Translations under genes and position numbers: made by a program | Shown here: in pieces, positions 48,660 to 57,739 of the stretch | How positions within the stretch are numbered: the stretch's first letter is position 1 | Layout: every line of letters begins with the position of its first letter | Notes under the pieces: model-generated | What the model was told of the DNA's origin: nothing | Database searches by the model: none | Seen by the model: the letters and a program-made list of their open reading frames with translations, nothing else | NCBI GenBank assembly: GCA_022599915.1 | Contig: JAHZLH010000016.1 | Coordinates: 1-64,000, forward strand | Length of the DNA stretch: 64,000 bases | Source: Actinomycetes bacterium | GTDB taxonomy: Bacteria; Actinomycetota; Actinomycetes; S36-B12; GCA-2699445 | Direction of reading: 5' to 3'

Positions 48660-50896
48660 CGTACGAACCACAACAAGCCGTCGTGGTCCCGATCGTGTTG
48701 GGGGCCGGGCTGGTGTTCACCTTGCTGATGATGTTGCAGGATTCATTGCGACGACATCTCTCGCAGCGCAACTACGGTCGCCGCCCTGCCATCTACGGCA
48801 CCACCGCGGCGCGAGCCGCGCAACAGGGATCTGGTGCCGCGCAAGGTCAGCCCACCGGGTTACGCAGCCGCTGGCTGTACTTACTGGTAGCGGTGGGCAG
48901 CCTGACATTGGGTATCTATCTGTCTATTGGGGCGTGGGCGAATTTCCTTGGAGCGACTTGGTGGTCGGAGAACATCGCGTGGCTAGCGGTAGTGCTGCAA
49001 TGTTTCGCTTTGCTGTTCATCGGTCTCGGGGCGCTGCTCCTCCTCACCGCCTGGCGGTACGGTCGCCCGCCCAGTTGGCTGTGGCCACTGCTGGCCAGCA
49101 CCCCGCTAGGAGCGCGGCCATCTGGGGTTCGACCGCAACCACAGGAACAGCGAATCCGACTCCGACTACTCGGACATCACCACATCACCGATCGCATCGC
49201 TGCTGTCGTGCGCGGACTCGCCGTTATCTGGAGTCTGATCGTATTGACCGTGTTCAGTTGGTTGGCCTTCAACGAGCGTATTCCCCAGGCCGAAGGTGGC
49301 ACCAGCGTCGCCAGTGAGTTGGCCATCGGCTTACAGATCGGAATGCTGATCCTCTTCACGTTGGGAGCGCTGGTTGCTTGGCGGTGGGAATCCGGTGGGG
49401 CGGTCATGATGGCAGTGGCTGCGTCGCTGCTCGCATTGCTGGCAAGCGTGCAGTACCCGCCTGAAGTGACGGTCGGAATCCTAATCGCCTTTGGTGCACC
49501 GGCGTTCCTGCATTGGTTGGCCTGGCAGCGCGATCATGGGGTGTTCAAGGTCGGCGGGGTAGCCGTGGTCACCGCAATCACCATCACCTTCGTTTGGGGC
49601 GGGTCAACCGCTATTGCGGACTACTACTTGGGGCCACAGCACCCGGAGACAGTGGCAGCACCCTTGCCGGATTCACCCGTGCAGTGGATCTGGGCCGGCG
49701 GAACAACTGATAACACCACATCCGTGGTGACGTCGGTACCACCTGACTCATCAGTACGTATCGCCATTAGCCAGCGCCCAGATCTCACCGATCCCCAGTA
49801 TCGCGACGGTCGGGTGCTAGCACTGGCGGATCAGCAGATCGTTCGGGCGCGGTTCGCTGACCTGCGTCCCGACACCCGGTACTACTACGCCGCCGAAGTG
49901 AATGGTTCGTTGGATTTGTTCCGTACTGGTGAACTGCGAACGTTTCCCAAGGGGCCGAGTGACTTCACGATGGCAGTGGCGGCGTGCGCACGCACCGGTT
50001 CCAACGGAGCGGTCTTTGACAGCATCGCGGCCGAGCAGCCCCTGGTGTACATCAACGCCGGCGATTTGCACTACGCCAACATTGATGGTGATGAGCCGTG
50101 GTTGTTTCGGGATGCACTGAACCGCACCCTGTCCAGCACTTCGCAAAGTGCGCTGTATCGGTCAACCTCAACGGCGTATGTCTGGGATGACCACGACTAT
50201 TCCGGGAATGACGCCAACCAGTTGTCGCGGTCGGCAACTGCTGCTGAAACCGTCTACCGCGAGTTCGTGCCGCACTACCCGCTATCGGCGATTGCGAATC
50301 CAAGAGCGATTTATCAGGCGTTCACTGCTGGTCGAGTGCGGGTGTTGCTGACCGACAATCGCGCCACAAGAACGCCTCAGGATGAATCGGATACCCCGAA
50401 TAAATACATGTTGGGACCAGAACAGGAGCAGTGGTTGACGGCAGAACTTACCGCAGCTGCCGACATTGACGGTGTGGTTGTCTGGGTCAATCCTGACCCG
50501 TGGATCGACCCGCCGCAGGAGGGCGGCGACGGTTGGGGTGGTTATACCAACCAGCGCCAGCGGATCGCCAATACTATCGCCGACCTAGGCCTCAACGATC
50601 GACTGGTCATGTTAAGTGGCGACGCTCATATGGTGGCGCTCGACGACGGCAGCAACAGCGACTATTCGACGGCACAGGCTGGTGGCTTCCCGGTCCTGCA
50701 CGCAGCTGCGCTGGACCGAATCGGCGGCTACAAAGGCGGTCCGTACTCCGGTGGCAGTTACCCAGGTGCCGGTCAGTACGGGCTGGTGGACGTCGTTGAC
50801 GACGGTGGCGATGAAATCGCCGTCACTCTTTCCGGCCATACCTGGCAGGATCAAGTTCTCGTGAGCCAAACGTTCGACCTGCGGGCCACTCCCTAG
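48656..50896 (+). CDS. Polytopic membrane protein fused to a PhoD-like phosphatase domain
   Basis: 746 aa from ATG 48656, whose ATGA overlaps the upstream stop. About seven to eight membrane helices fill residues 1-330. The C-terminal 400 residues are PhoD-like: an Ig-like N-subdomain, VYINAGDLHYANIDGDEP, the metal motif TAYVWDDHDYSGNDANQL near residue 508, NRATRTPQDESD and the late SGDAHMVALDDG. Metal ligands of PhoD alkaline phosphatases (Asp and His in GDLHY, DDHD and GDAH) are in place. PhoD domains usually follow a signal peptide; a multi-helix membrane N-terminus is unusual. Probably a membrane phosphatase or phosphodiesterase facing outward. Confidence 0.83.
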   Translation: MTYEPQQAVVVPIVLGAGLVFTLLMMLQDSLRRHLSQRNYGRRPAIYGTTAARAAQQGSGAAQGQPTGLRSRWLYLLVAVGSLTLGIYLSIGAWANFLGATWWSENIAWLAVVLQCFALLFIGLGALLLLTAWRYGRPPSWLWPLLASTPLGARPSGVRPQPQEQRIRLRLLGHHHITDRIAAVVRGLAVIWSLIVLTVFSWLAFNERIPQAEGGTSVASELAIGLQIGMLILFTLGALVAWRWESGGAVMMAVAASLLALLASVQYPPEVTVGILIAFGAPAFLHWLAWQRDHGVFKVGGVAVVTAITITFVWGGSTAIADYYLGPQHPETVAAPLPDSPVQWIWAGGTTDNTTSVVTSVPPDSSVRIAISQRPDLTDPQYRDGRVLALADQQIVRARFADLRPDTRYYYAAEVNGSLDLFRTGELRTFPKGPSDFTMAVAACARTGSNGAVFDSIAAEQPLVYINAGDLHYANIDGDEPWLFRDALNRTLSSTSQSALYRSTSTAYVWDDHDYSGNDANQLSRSATAAETVYREFVPHYPLSAIANPRAIYQAFTAGRVRVLLTDNRATRTPQDESDTPNKYMLGPEQEQWLTAELTAAADIDGVVVWVNPDPWIDPPQEGGDGWGGYTNQRQRIANTIADLGLNDRLVMLSGDAHMVALDDGSNSDYSTAQAGGFPVLHAAALDRIGGYKGGPYSGGSYPGAGQYGLVDVVDDGGDEIAVTLSGHTWQDQVLVSQTFDLRATP

Positions 50897-50902
50897 TTCT
50901 AG

Positions 50903-50922
50903 TTGGGGTGCCGCGTCCCCAA
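50903..50922. terminator. Hairpin between convergent phoD-like and mpa genes
   Basis: TTGGGG (50903-50908) and CCCCAA (50917-50922) enclose an 8-base loop, 7 bases after the phoD-like stop. Serves the 34-base convergent gap. Confidence 0.55.
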
Positions 50923-50930
50923 GCCGACCT

Positions 50931-52601
50931 CTAGAGGTACTGACCAGTATCGCCCACAGTGTCGATTGAGCGACCTTCGTCGTCGCCTTCTTTGCTGCGC
51001 ACCAGGGTGCGGATAAACACGATCCGCTCCCCCTTCTTGCCAGAGATCCGCGCCCAGTCATCGGGGTTAGTGGTGTTTGGTAGATCCTCATTCTCGCGGA
51101 ACTCATCCACACAGGCAGTCAGCAGATGCTGCACGCGCACGCCACGTTGTCCGGTGTCGAGCAGATCCTTGATTGCCATCTTCTTGGCTCGCGCCACGAT
51201 GTTCTCGATCATCGCACCAGAGTTGAAGTCCTTGAAATACAACACCTCTTTGTCGCCATTGGCGTAGGTGACTTCCAAGAATCGATTGTCTTCGTTCTCG
51301 GAATACATCCGCTCAACAGCTGCTCGGATCATCGCCGCGCAGGTCGAGACAGGATCGCCGCCGTTTTCGGCGAGGTCCTCGGCATGCAACGGAAGTTCCG
51401 GCACCAAGTATTTGCCGAAGATGTCGGCCGCTGCTTGCGCATCTGGCCGCTCAATCTTGATCTTCACGTCAAGACGCCCTGGCCGCAGGATGGCCGGGTC
51501 GATCATGTCTTCGCGATTGGAGGCACCAATCACGATGACGTGCTCAAGCCCTTCGACGCCGTCGATCTCGCTCAATAACTGCGGGACGATGGTGTTCTCG
51601 ACGTCGCTGGACACACCGCTGCCGCGGGTGCGGAACAGGGAATCCATTTCGTCAAAGAACACGATGACCGGCATACCTTCGCTGGCTTTCTCCCGAGCCC
51701 GCTGAAACACCAACCGAATGTGGCGCTCGGTTTCCCCGACGTATTTGTTCAGTAGTTCGGGACCTTTGATGTTGAGGAAGTAGGAACGCGCGTCATCCCG
51801 ACCCTCCACCTCAGCGACCTTCTTCGCCAGCGAACTCGCGACCGCCTTCGCGATCAGCGTCTTGCCGCAGCCGGGTGGCCCGTAGAGCAGGATGCCCTTA
51901 GGCGCGGCGAGTTGGTGCTCACTGAATAGATCGGCATGCAGGAACGGAAGTTCCACGGCGTCGCGAATCATTTCGATTTGCTCGCCCAGTCCACCGATGT
52001 TGTCGTAGCCGACATCGGGAATTTCCTCTAAGACGAGTTCTTCCACCTCGGCTTTGGGGATCTTCTCCAACACGTAGCCTGATCGAGCGTCCAGCAGTAG
52101 CGAGTCACCAGCCCGTAGCTTTTCCTCTTGCAGCGGTTCGGCGAGCCGGACTACTTTTTCGTCGTCGGTACGACCGATTACTAGGACTCGATCCGTCTCC
52201 AATCGCTCTTTGAACATCACCACTTCGCCGGAACGCTCGTATTCGCGCACCCCGATGATGTTCAACGAGTCGTTGAGCATGACTTCTTGTCCGGGGCGTA
52301 GATCCGCCGCCGAAACGGCGGGACTGGTGACCACGCGCATCTTCCGCCCGGATGCGTTGATATCGACAGTGCCGTCCTCGTTGGCCTGAATGAAGGTGCC
52401 GAACCCCGAAGGCGGTTCCGCTAGCCGGTCCACCTCGGCTTTGAGCTGAACGATCTGCTCACGCGCTTCCCGCAGGGTGCTAGCCATCCGTTGGTTGTGC
52501 GACTGGCATGCAGCCAGTTCTCTGCGCACCTCGGCCAGACTCTCCGCTTGGCCTGGGTCGTGGTCACCCGGCCCGCGGTAGAAGGGATCTGAACCTGGCA
52601 T
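50931..52601 (-). CDS. mpa: Proteasomal ATPase Mpa/ARC
   Basis: 556 aa from ATG 52601, with AAAGGAGG eight bases upstream; a GTG at 52610 would overlap that site. N-terminal coiled coil (about 20-70: [20 protein letters not shown]), two OB domains, AAA+ module with Walker A GPPGCGKT and Walker [13 protein letters not shown], and the C-terminal GQYL tail that docks on the 20S core. It captures pupylated proteins, unfolds them and feeds PrcAB. Here it lies 10 kb from dop, so its operon is separate from the other Pup genes. trmI is the next gene upstream. Confidence 0.96.
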   Translation of the reverse strand: MPGSDPFYRGPGDHDPGQAESLAEVRRELAACQSHNQRMASTLREAREQIVQLKAEVDRLAEPPSGFGTFIQANEDGTVDINASGRKMRVVTSPAVSAADLRPGQEVMLNDSLNIIGVREYERSGEVVMFKERLETDRVLVIGRTDDEKVVRLAEPLQEEKLRAGDSLLLDARSGYVLEKIPKAEVEELVLEEIPDVGYDNIGGLGEQIEMIRDAVELPFLHADLFSEHQLAAPKGILLYGPPGCGKTLIAKAVASSLAKKVAEVEGRDDARSYFLNIKGPELLNKYVGETERHIRLVFQRAREKASEGMPVIVFFDEMDSLFRTRGSGVSSDVENTIVPQLLSEIDGVEGLEHVIVIGASNREDMIDPAILRPGRLDVKIKIERPDAQAAADIFGKYLVPELPLHAEDLAENGGDPVSTCAAMIRAAVERMYSENEDNRFLEVTYANGDKEVLYFKDFNSGAMIENIVARAKKMAIKDLLDTGQRGVRVQHLLTACVDEFRENEDLPNTTNPDDWARISGKKGERIVFIRTLVRSKEGDDEGRSIDTVGDTGQYL

Positions 52602-52773
52602 GTTGACCACCTCCTTTGTTCGACCCTACCTACCTGTGGCGGGATCGCCAGTGGATGACGCGAACTCGTGACCGAACTGGACGTTCGATTGTCGGAACAG
52701 CCAGGAATCGGACGAAACGGACCTAGATGTGGGGCCTGCTGGGTGGACTAGCCGCTTCCGACGTACGAGAGGG

Positions 52774-53700
52774 TCACGATTCCGCAGCTGTATTTGTGTT
52801 CTCGCCAGAGTCGGTGACGGGATTGGCCGGCACATCGGGTGGTCGGGGGCCGGTGTAATCAGGACCGTAAGCACCGGGTGCCGGCCGGCGGCGGCGAGTC
52901 GGTGGCACCACCCCAGGGGCCAGTCGTCGAGTGACCACCAGGAACGCGGTATGACCAATCATTCGGTGATCTGGACGAACTGAGAGCCCTTCCAGGTGCC
53001 AGGTGCGCACTAGGGATTCGGTAGCTCGGGGTTCGGTCCAACGGCCATCCGCACGCAGATGTTCCACCCATCGAGACAACTGCGTGGTGGTGGCCACGTA
53101 CGTCACCAACCGGCCGCCAGGCCGCAACTGGGCCGCCACACTGTCCAGGCACTCCCACGGCGCGAGCATGTCCAAAATGACTGCATCAGCCTCGGCTGTT
53201 TCCGGTTCGTGCTCCGCGAGGTCCCCGATCGAGAGCGACCAGTTCGCCGGAGGGCCACCAAACCACCGCTCCACATTGCGTTTAGCGATCTCGGCAAACT
53301 CTGGACGAATTTCCACTGAGGTCACCGTGCCGCTCGGCCCAACTGCGTTCAACAAGAAACAGGACAGCGCACCAGAACCTGCACCTGCTTCCACAACCTG
53401 CGAGCCGGGCTGAATTCCGGCGAGTCCGACGATGGCGAAAGCATCCTTGGGGTAGATGATCGCCGCCTTGCGACCCATGGACAACACGTAGTCCTCCAGG
53501 ATCGGCCGCAGCGCCAAGTAGGTCATGCCACCGGCGGACGTCACCGCGCAGCCTTCAGGTTGACCGATGAGGTCGTCGTGATTCACTGCGCCTTTGTGCG
53601 AATGAAACACCGCACCTTCGTGCAGGGTGATGGTGTGGTGTCGGCCGCGCGTATCGGTCAACTGCACCAGATTCCCTGCCTGGAATTCGCGATCGCTCAT
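52774..53700 (-). CDS. trmI: tRNA (adenine-58-N1)-methyltransferase TrmI
   Basis: 308 aa. Conserved N-terminal part (GAVFHSHKGAVNHDDLIGQ) and SAM-binding VVEAGAGSGALSCFL near residue 101. The LDMLAPWECL and GGRLVTYVATTTQLSRWVE stretches are typical of TrmI. Methylates A58 of tRNA T-loop. The ATG overlaps the stop of the M50 protease gene, and mpa follows 172 bases downstream, the usual actinobacterial neighbour of trmI. The last 50 residues form a Pro/Arg-rich tail. Confidence 0.94.
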   Translation of the reverse strand: MSDREFQAGNLVQLTDTRGRHHTITLHEGAVFHSHKGAVNHDDLIGQPEGCAVTSAGGMTYLALRPILEDYVLSMGRKAAIIYPKDAFAIVGLAGIQPGSQVVEAGAGSGALSCFLLNAVGPSGTVTSVEIRPEFAEIAKRNVERWFGGPPANWSLSIGDLAEHEPETAEADAVILDMLAPWECLDSVAAQLRPGGRLVTYVATTTQLSRWVEHLRADGRWTEPRATESLVRTWHLEGLSVRPDHRMIGHTAFLVVTRRLAPGVVPPTRRRRPAPGAYGPDYTGPRPPDVPANPVTDSGENTNTAAES

Positions 53701-54824
53701 GGCCCCTCCGAGACGAATACCTGATCGGAGTCGATCAGACCCACCAGCGATGGCCGATCTGGATCGCTGTGATCGGCGACAATGACGAAGCGAGCTTGCG
53801 AGTCTTCCACGACCTCCAACACGTCCAGCGCAGTTGCGTCAGGTGGCACTTCAGGAAGCGAAGTGATGGTGGTGCACACGGTTCGAGCCAAGGTGGTGTC
53901 GCGCGCCTGCTCGGGCACCGCTTCGGCCGCAGCAGCAGCCACTACCCCCACCGGAGCACCATGCTCCCCCAGCACGACAATGTGCCGATCTGGCGTGACA
54001 ATGGCCAATGCGTCGGCCACACTAGCGGCCGAGTCGAGCATGGCCACCTGTCGCGCAAGTTGTCTGGCAGACACACCACCCAACCGATCGCTTGCTTGGG
54101 CGGCTCGCAGTGAGGCAGTAGCACCAGTCCACAACAGCACCCCAAGAATTATTCCGACGGCTGCTAGCGGGAGTGACGGTTGCCGACCTTGACTCAGCGC
54201 CAACAGGAACGGTGACAGTGCAATCAGCACGGCAAGTCCCCGACCGATCCAGGCGGCTACCACCGAGCCGGTTCGCTCCGAACCGGTGACCGCCCACACA
54301 ATCGCTCGCACAATCGCACCGCCGTCAAGTGGACTTCCCGGCAGCAGGTTGAAGATGCCCACCAGCAGGTTGGCGGAGGTCAGTGCGAGCAGCAGGTCGT
54401 TGATCACCCCAGGAGGCGTCACCACGATGCCAGCCCACCCCAAGGCAGCAACCGCCAAGGTAGCGACCGGACCAGCAGCAGCGACCGCTGCTTCGCGCGC
54501 TGGCGTGTGGTCGCGAGTGGTGCGGAACGTCGTGAACCCTCCCATCGCCCACAGCGTGATTCCAGTGACCCGGTAGCCGAAGAGCCGAGCAGTCACGGCG
54601 TGTGCGAGTTCGTGAAGCAAGATGGAGACCATCAGCAGCACCCCGAAAGCGACAGCTAGCCCAATCTGGCCCAACCCGGAGGCGGAGGCGGCAAACTCGG
54701 GGAACCAGAGTGCGGCGATTATTCCTATTCCGATAAGCGCGTTCCAGGGCACATGGACGTCGAAACCACCGAGCGCAAAACGCCAACCGCCGGATTGCGA
54801 CGTGGCAGCGTGAGCGATGGACAC
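53697..54824 (-). CDS. M50 (site-2-type) membrane metalloprotease with CBS domains
   Basis: 375 aa. Zinc motif HELAH at residues 71-75 within a membrane helix, followed by DGGAIVRAIVWAV (the N/DPDG-like second motif). Four to six membrane segments precede a C-terminal CBS pair (about 235-375: VSARQLARQVAMLDSAASV, DQVFVSE). Rip/SpoIVFB-type site-2 proteases cut within membranes, for example anti-sigma factors. The GTG at 54824 lies directly after GGGGAGG, so spacing is poor and the start is uncertain. Coupled to trmI by a 4-base overlap; divergent from the nuclease gene. Confidence 0.85.
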   Translation of the reverse strand: MSIAHAATSQSGGWRFALGGFDVHVPWNALIGIGIIAALWFPEFAASASGLGQIGLAVAFGVLLMVSILLHELAHAVTARLFGYRVTGITLWAMGGFTTFRTTRDHTPAREAAVAAAGPVATLAVAALGWAGIVVTPPGVINDLLLALTSANLLVGIFNLLPGSPLDGGAIVRAIVWAVTGSERTGSVVAAWIGRGLAVLIALSPFLLALSQGRQPSLPLAAVGIILGVLLWTGATASLRAAQASDRLGGVSARQLARQVAMLDSAASVADALAIVTPDRHIVVLGEHGAPVGVVAAAAAEAVPEQARDTTLARTVCTTITSLPEVPPDATALDVLEVVEDSQARFVIVADHSDPDRPSLVGLIDSDQVFVSEGP

Positions 54825-54908
54825 CTCCCCATCCTAGGGCGATCGCCCAGTTACGCCGCCGGGGTGGCGCATGACGGCAATGTCGGGGCGGGGGCTTACG
54901 GTGGGGAC

Positions 54909-55814
54909 ATGGTTCAGGTGGACGCCACAAAGCAGGGTTCTGGCGAGACGATGACGGCTGCAGTTGCAAGCACTGAACTGCCGGAGCGGCCCCTCGCTTC
55001 ACTGTCACCCAGCCGGGCAGCCGATTTCATGTCCTGCCCGCAGCTGTACCAGTTCCGCAGTATCGACGCCCTACCGGAACCCCCCGGCCGAGAAGCTGTT
55101 CGCGGCACACTGGTGCACGCGGTGCTGGAGCAACTGTTCGACCTGCCAGCAGCTGATCGAGCCCCAGAGGCTGCGACCAACTTATTGCCCGGTGTCTGGC
55201 AGCAGGCGATTGCCGATCAGCCAGAGTTGCCTGGGCTGTTGTTTGGCGGCGAAGAAGCGTGGCAGCGTTGGCTGACTGAGGAAACGGTCACCGAGCATGA
55301 TCCGCAGGAGGCCGAGAAGTTTCTCGCCGAATGTGCTGACTTCGTTTCCCGATATTTCTCGTTGGAAGATCCCACCCGGCTCGACCCGGCAGAGCGGGAG
55401 ATGCGACTCACTGTGGAACTGCCGTCGGGTTTGGTGTTGCGTGGCATCGTTGATCGACTCGATCGTGCCCCCACTGGAGCGATCCGGGTGGTGGACTACA
55501 AAACCGGCCGTTCCCCTGGTGCTGGCTGGGAAGCCAAAGCGCTATTCCAGATGAAGTTCTACGGGCTGATGTTGTGGCGGCTGACTGGTGAGGTACCAGC
55601 GCGACTGCAACTGCTGTATCTCGGGAACCAGGAACGACTAGCGATTGACCCAACCGCCGCTGACTTGCTCGCCACCGAAAAGAAGGTGGAGGCGGTGTGG
55701 GCAGCGATCAGCCGTGCCACCGAGACCGGGGTGTGGCAGCCTAAGCGGTCGAAACTGTGTAACTGGTGTTCCTTTCAGCAGATTTGCCCAGCCTGGGCAG
55801 ACGAGCAGGAGTGA
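54909..55814 (+). CDS. Stand-alone RecB-like PD-(D/E)XK nuclease with Fe-S cluster
   Basis: 301 aa from ATG 54909; ATG 54951 is an alternative, and the in-frame extension upstream to 54753 overlaps the M50 gene. GTLVHAVLEQLF opens the nuclease domain and the motif RGIVDRLDRA...IRVVDYKTGRSP holds the catalytic Asp, Asp and Lys. An N-terminal Cys (MSCPQLYQF) and a C-terminal CNWCSFQQIC form the four ligands of the AddB/RecB-type 4Fe-4S cluster. It is the RecB-family exonuclease found next to trmI/mpa in actinobacteria, without helicase. Likely DNA repair, exact role unknown. Confidence 0.9.
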   Translation: MVQVDATKQGSGETMTAAVASTELPERPLASLSPSRAADFMSCPQLYQFRSIDALPEPPGREAVRGTLVHAVLEQLFDLPAADRAPEAATNLLPGVWQQAIADQPELPGLLFGGEEAWQRWLTEETVTEHDPQEAEKFLAECADFVSRYFSLEDPTRLDPAEREMRLTVELPSGLVLRGIVDRLDRAPTGAIRVVDYKTGRSPGAGWEAKALFQMKFYGLMLWRLTGEVPARLQLLYLGNQERLAIDPTAADLLATEKKVEAVWAAISRATETGVWQPKRSKLCNWCSFQQICPAWADEQE

Positions 55815-55895
55815 CCGCAGCGAGCAGCTGGTGAGTGAGACCTAGTTGTTAACTGGGCTGGGTCGAGTTCGGCATCCAGCGAACTAGGATGAAGC

Positions 55896-56399
55896 ATGCG
55901 ATTTCTGGTGGTAGTGGCAACGGCAGCGTTGGTCGCACTGGCCGGCTGCAGTAGCAGCGATAGTGCGACCGACGAACCCAACCAAAGCGACAGCGGCAAC
56001 CTTGCCGACTTGGCGATCACCATCTTCGACGGCGAAAAACCCAATGACGACAACAAAAAGTCACCCAAGCCCACCCCCTCGGCCTCCTACACTTTGACCT
56101 GCGAACCGATTGGTGGTGATCACCCATCTTCGGATAACGCCTGTGCCTTTTTGGCGGATGCTGCTGCAGCCGGGACGGATCCGTTCGCACCAGTGCCGGA
56201 TAACTCCGCGTGCACCCGCATCTACGGTGGGCCGCAAACCGCCACCGTCACCGGGACCTGGCAAGGTCAAGACATCGACGCCCAGTTCAACCTGCAAGGC
56301 GGTTGTGAGATCGATCGCTGGCAAACCGCCGCACCAGTCCTAGGTGAACCGTCCGGCGAGTTTCCTACTGCCAGTGATCCCATCACCACGCCGCAGTAG
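55896..56399 (+). CDS. Subtilisin-inhibitor-like (SSI) lipoprotein, copy 1
   Basis: 167 aa. Lipobox LAGC, lipidated Cys18. After a polar linker (to about residue 65) comes an SSI-type domain with the four conserved cysteines (TLTCEP, DNACAFL, SACTRIYGGP, GGCEIDRW) and TVTGTWQGQDI, matching the TVDGVWQGKRV strand of Streptomyces subtilisin inhibitor. By alignment with SSI (Cys71-Pro72-Met73|Val74) the reactive-site P1 residue would be Arg108. Predicted to be an outer-face serine-protease inhibitor tethered to the membrane. Inhibition is inferred from homology. First of a tandem pair. Confidence 0.85.
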   Translation: MRFLVVVATAALVALAGCSSSDSATDEPNQSDSGNLADLAITIFDGEKPNDDNKKSPKPTPSASYTLTCEPIGGDHPSSDNACAFLADAAAAGTDPFAPVPDNSACTRIYGGPQTATVTGTWQGQDIDAQFNLQGGCEIDRWQTAAPVLGEPSGEFPTASDPITTPQ

Positions 56400-56518
56400 T
56401 GCTCGGACATCACGACCTGCGTGCTAGCTGGGCAGATAGTGATCTGTTCGTGACTAGTACATCGAAAATCCGCGACATAGGTTTGTCTGATTGGATGATC
56501 CACGTCATAGGATGAAGC

Positions 56519-56974
56519 ATGAAATCCGTGACGGTCCTGGGCCTTGTGCTCCTGCTCGCCGTAGCTGGCTGCAGCAGCAATGGTGGCGATGACGAGACTC
56601 CTCGGCCACTACCGTCGGCCGACCAAAAGACCGAGTTGACCGTGGTCGTATCCGACGGTGAAGGAAACGACGAGACCTTCACCATTAAATGCGACCCCGC
56701 CGACGGCACCCATCCGCGTCCCGAGTCCGCGTGTGAGTTCCTGGAACTGGCGGCGAAGTGGGGAGAAGATCCGTTCGCGCCAGTTCCGGAAGATGCGGTG
56801 TGCACGCAGATCTACGGTGGTCCGGAAACCGCCACAGTCACTGGGGTGTGGCTGGGCCGTGACATCGATGCCACCTTCAGTCGCGAGAACGGCTGCGAGA
56901 TCGACCGCTGGGACAACGCAGTGGCGCTGTTGGCTGTGCGCGGTGATCAAGATCCTGGTGGCATCCAGCCGTAG
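56519..56974 (+). CDS. Subtilisin-inhibitor-like (SSI) lipoprotein, copy 2
   Basis: 151 aa; lipobox VAGC, Cys18. Same SSI domain as copy 1 with all four cysteines (TIKCDP, ESACEFL, AVCTQIYGGP, NGCEIDRW) and TVTGVWLGRDI. The P1 position aligned with SSI Met73 is Gln97 here, versus Arg in copy 1. The linker is shorter (about 30 residues). The 119-base gap to copy 1 suggests either read-through or an own promoter. Converges with the HAD phosphatase gene. Paralogous pair from a tandem duplication. Confidence 0.85.
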   Translation: MKSVTVLGLVLLLAVAGCSSNGGDDETPRPLPSADQKTELTVVVSDGEGNDETFTIKCDPADGTHPRPESACEFLELAAKWGEDPFAPVPEDAVCTQIYGGPETATVTGVWLGRDIDATFSRENGCEIDRWDNAVALLAVRGDQDPGGIQP

Positions 56975-57019
56975 TTGCGTCGGCTACGGGCACCCACTGA
57001 AGCGCCACTGGCTTATCGG

Positions 57020-57697
57020 TTAGTAATACTGCTGAGCCAACCACGCTACGTCCACACCCTCTAGGCCAGCCACCACCACCCGTCGGGGTGCGGGTCGAAT
57101 CTCGGCCATATGTTCGATGACGACGACGAACGCACCGGCAGCATTGGCCGACGTCGAGCCGGTCGGTGAGTCTTCGATTGCCACGCACGTATGTGGGTCA
57201 ACTCCTAATAGTTCGCTGGCCCGTTGATATGGCAGCGGGTCCGGCTTGTGCCGCTCCACATCACCAGCGTGCACGGTGACATCGAACCAATGGTGGCCGA
57301 TGGCATCTAACACCAGCGTCATCATGTCCCCCGTTGACGAGGTCACCAGCGCTGTTGGGAGGTCATGATCGCGAACCTGCTGCAGTAACTCGGCAACGCC
57401 CGGCTGCGGCCCTGGTGGATCATCGCGCAAATTAGCCAGCATTAACTCCGAGAACCGCGCAGCCAGCGACTGTGGCGGTGGGGCTGGTTGTCCGGTGGCT
57501 GCCACCAGATCAGACATGTAGCGGGTGACCCGACCCGAAGATCCCCCTAGGCAATGCGCCTGATCCGCGTGAGTCCACACCACCCCGTATTCAGCCATGA
57601 TGGCTTGTTCGGCGCGCTGCCACATCGGTTCAGTGTCGACGAGGGTGCCATCCATATCGAACAGCACGCCAGTGAACGGCAAGCCTGCATGGGTCAT
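57020..57697 (-). CDS. HAD-superfamily phosphatase (beta-phosphoglucomutase-like)
   Basis: 225 aa. Motif I FDMDGTLVDTEP at residues 13-24, motif II VTSSTGD near 117, motif III Lys/Asp in HKPDPLPY, and motif IV CVAIEDSPTGSTSA. Cap domain of the four-helix C1 type. It dephosphorylates a small phospho-sugar or nucleotide; specificity cannot be read. It follows metH on the same strand after 42 bases, so possibly co-transcribed. Confidence 0.92.
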   Translation of the reverse strand: MTHAGLPFTGVLFDMDGTLVDTEPMWQRAEQAIMAEYGVVWTHADQAHCLGGSSGRVTRYMSDLVAATGQPAPPPQSLAARFSELMLANLRDDPPGPQPGVAELLQQVRDHDLPTALVTSSTGDMMTLVLDAIGHHWFDVTVHAGDVERHKPDPLPYQRASELLGVDPHTCVAIEDSPTGSTSANAAGAFVVVIEHMAEIRPAPRRVVVAGLEGVDVAWLAQQYY

Positions 57698-57739
57698 GGC
57701 GGCAGTCTTGCGTATTACCGCGCTGCGTGCCCGATCAGC

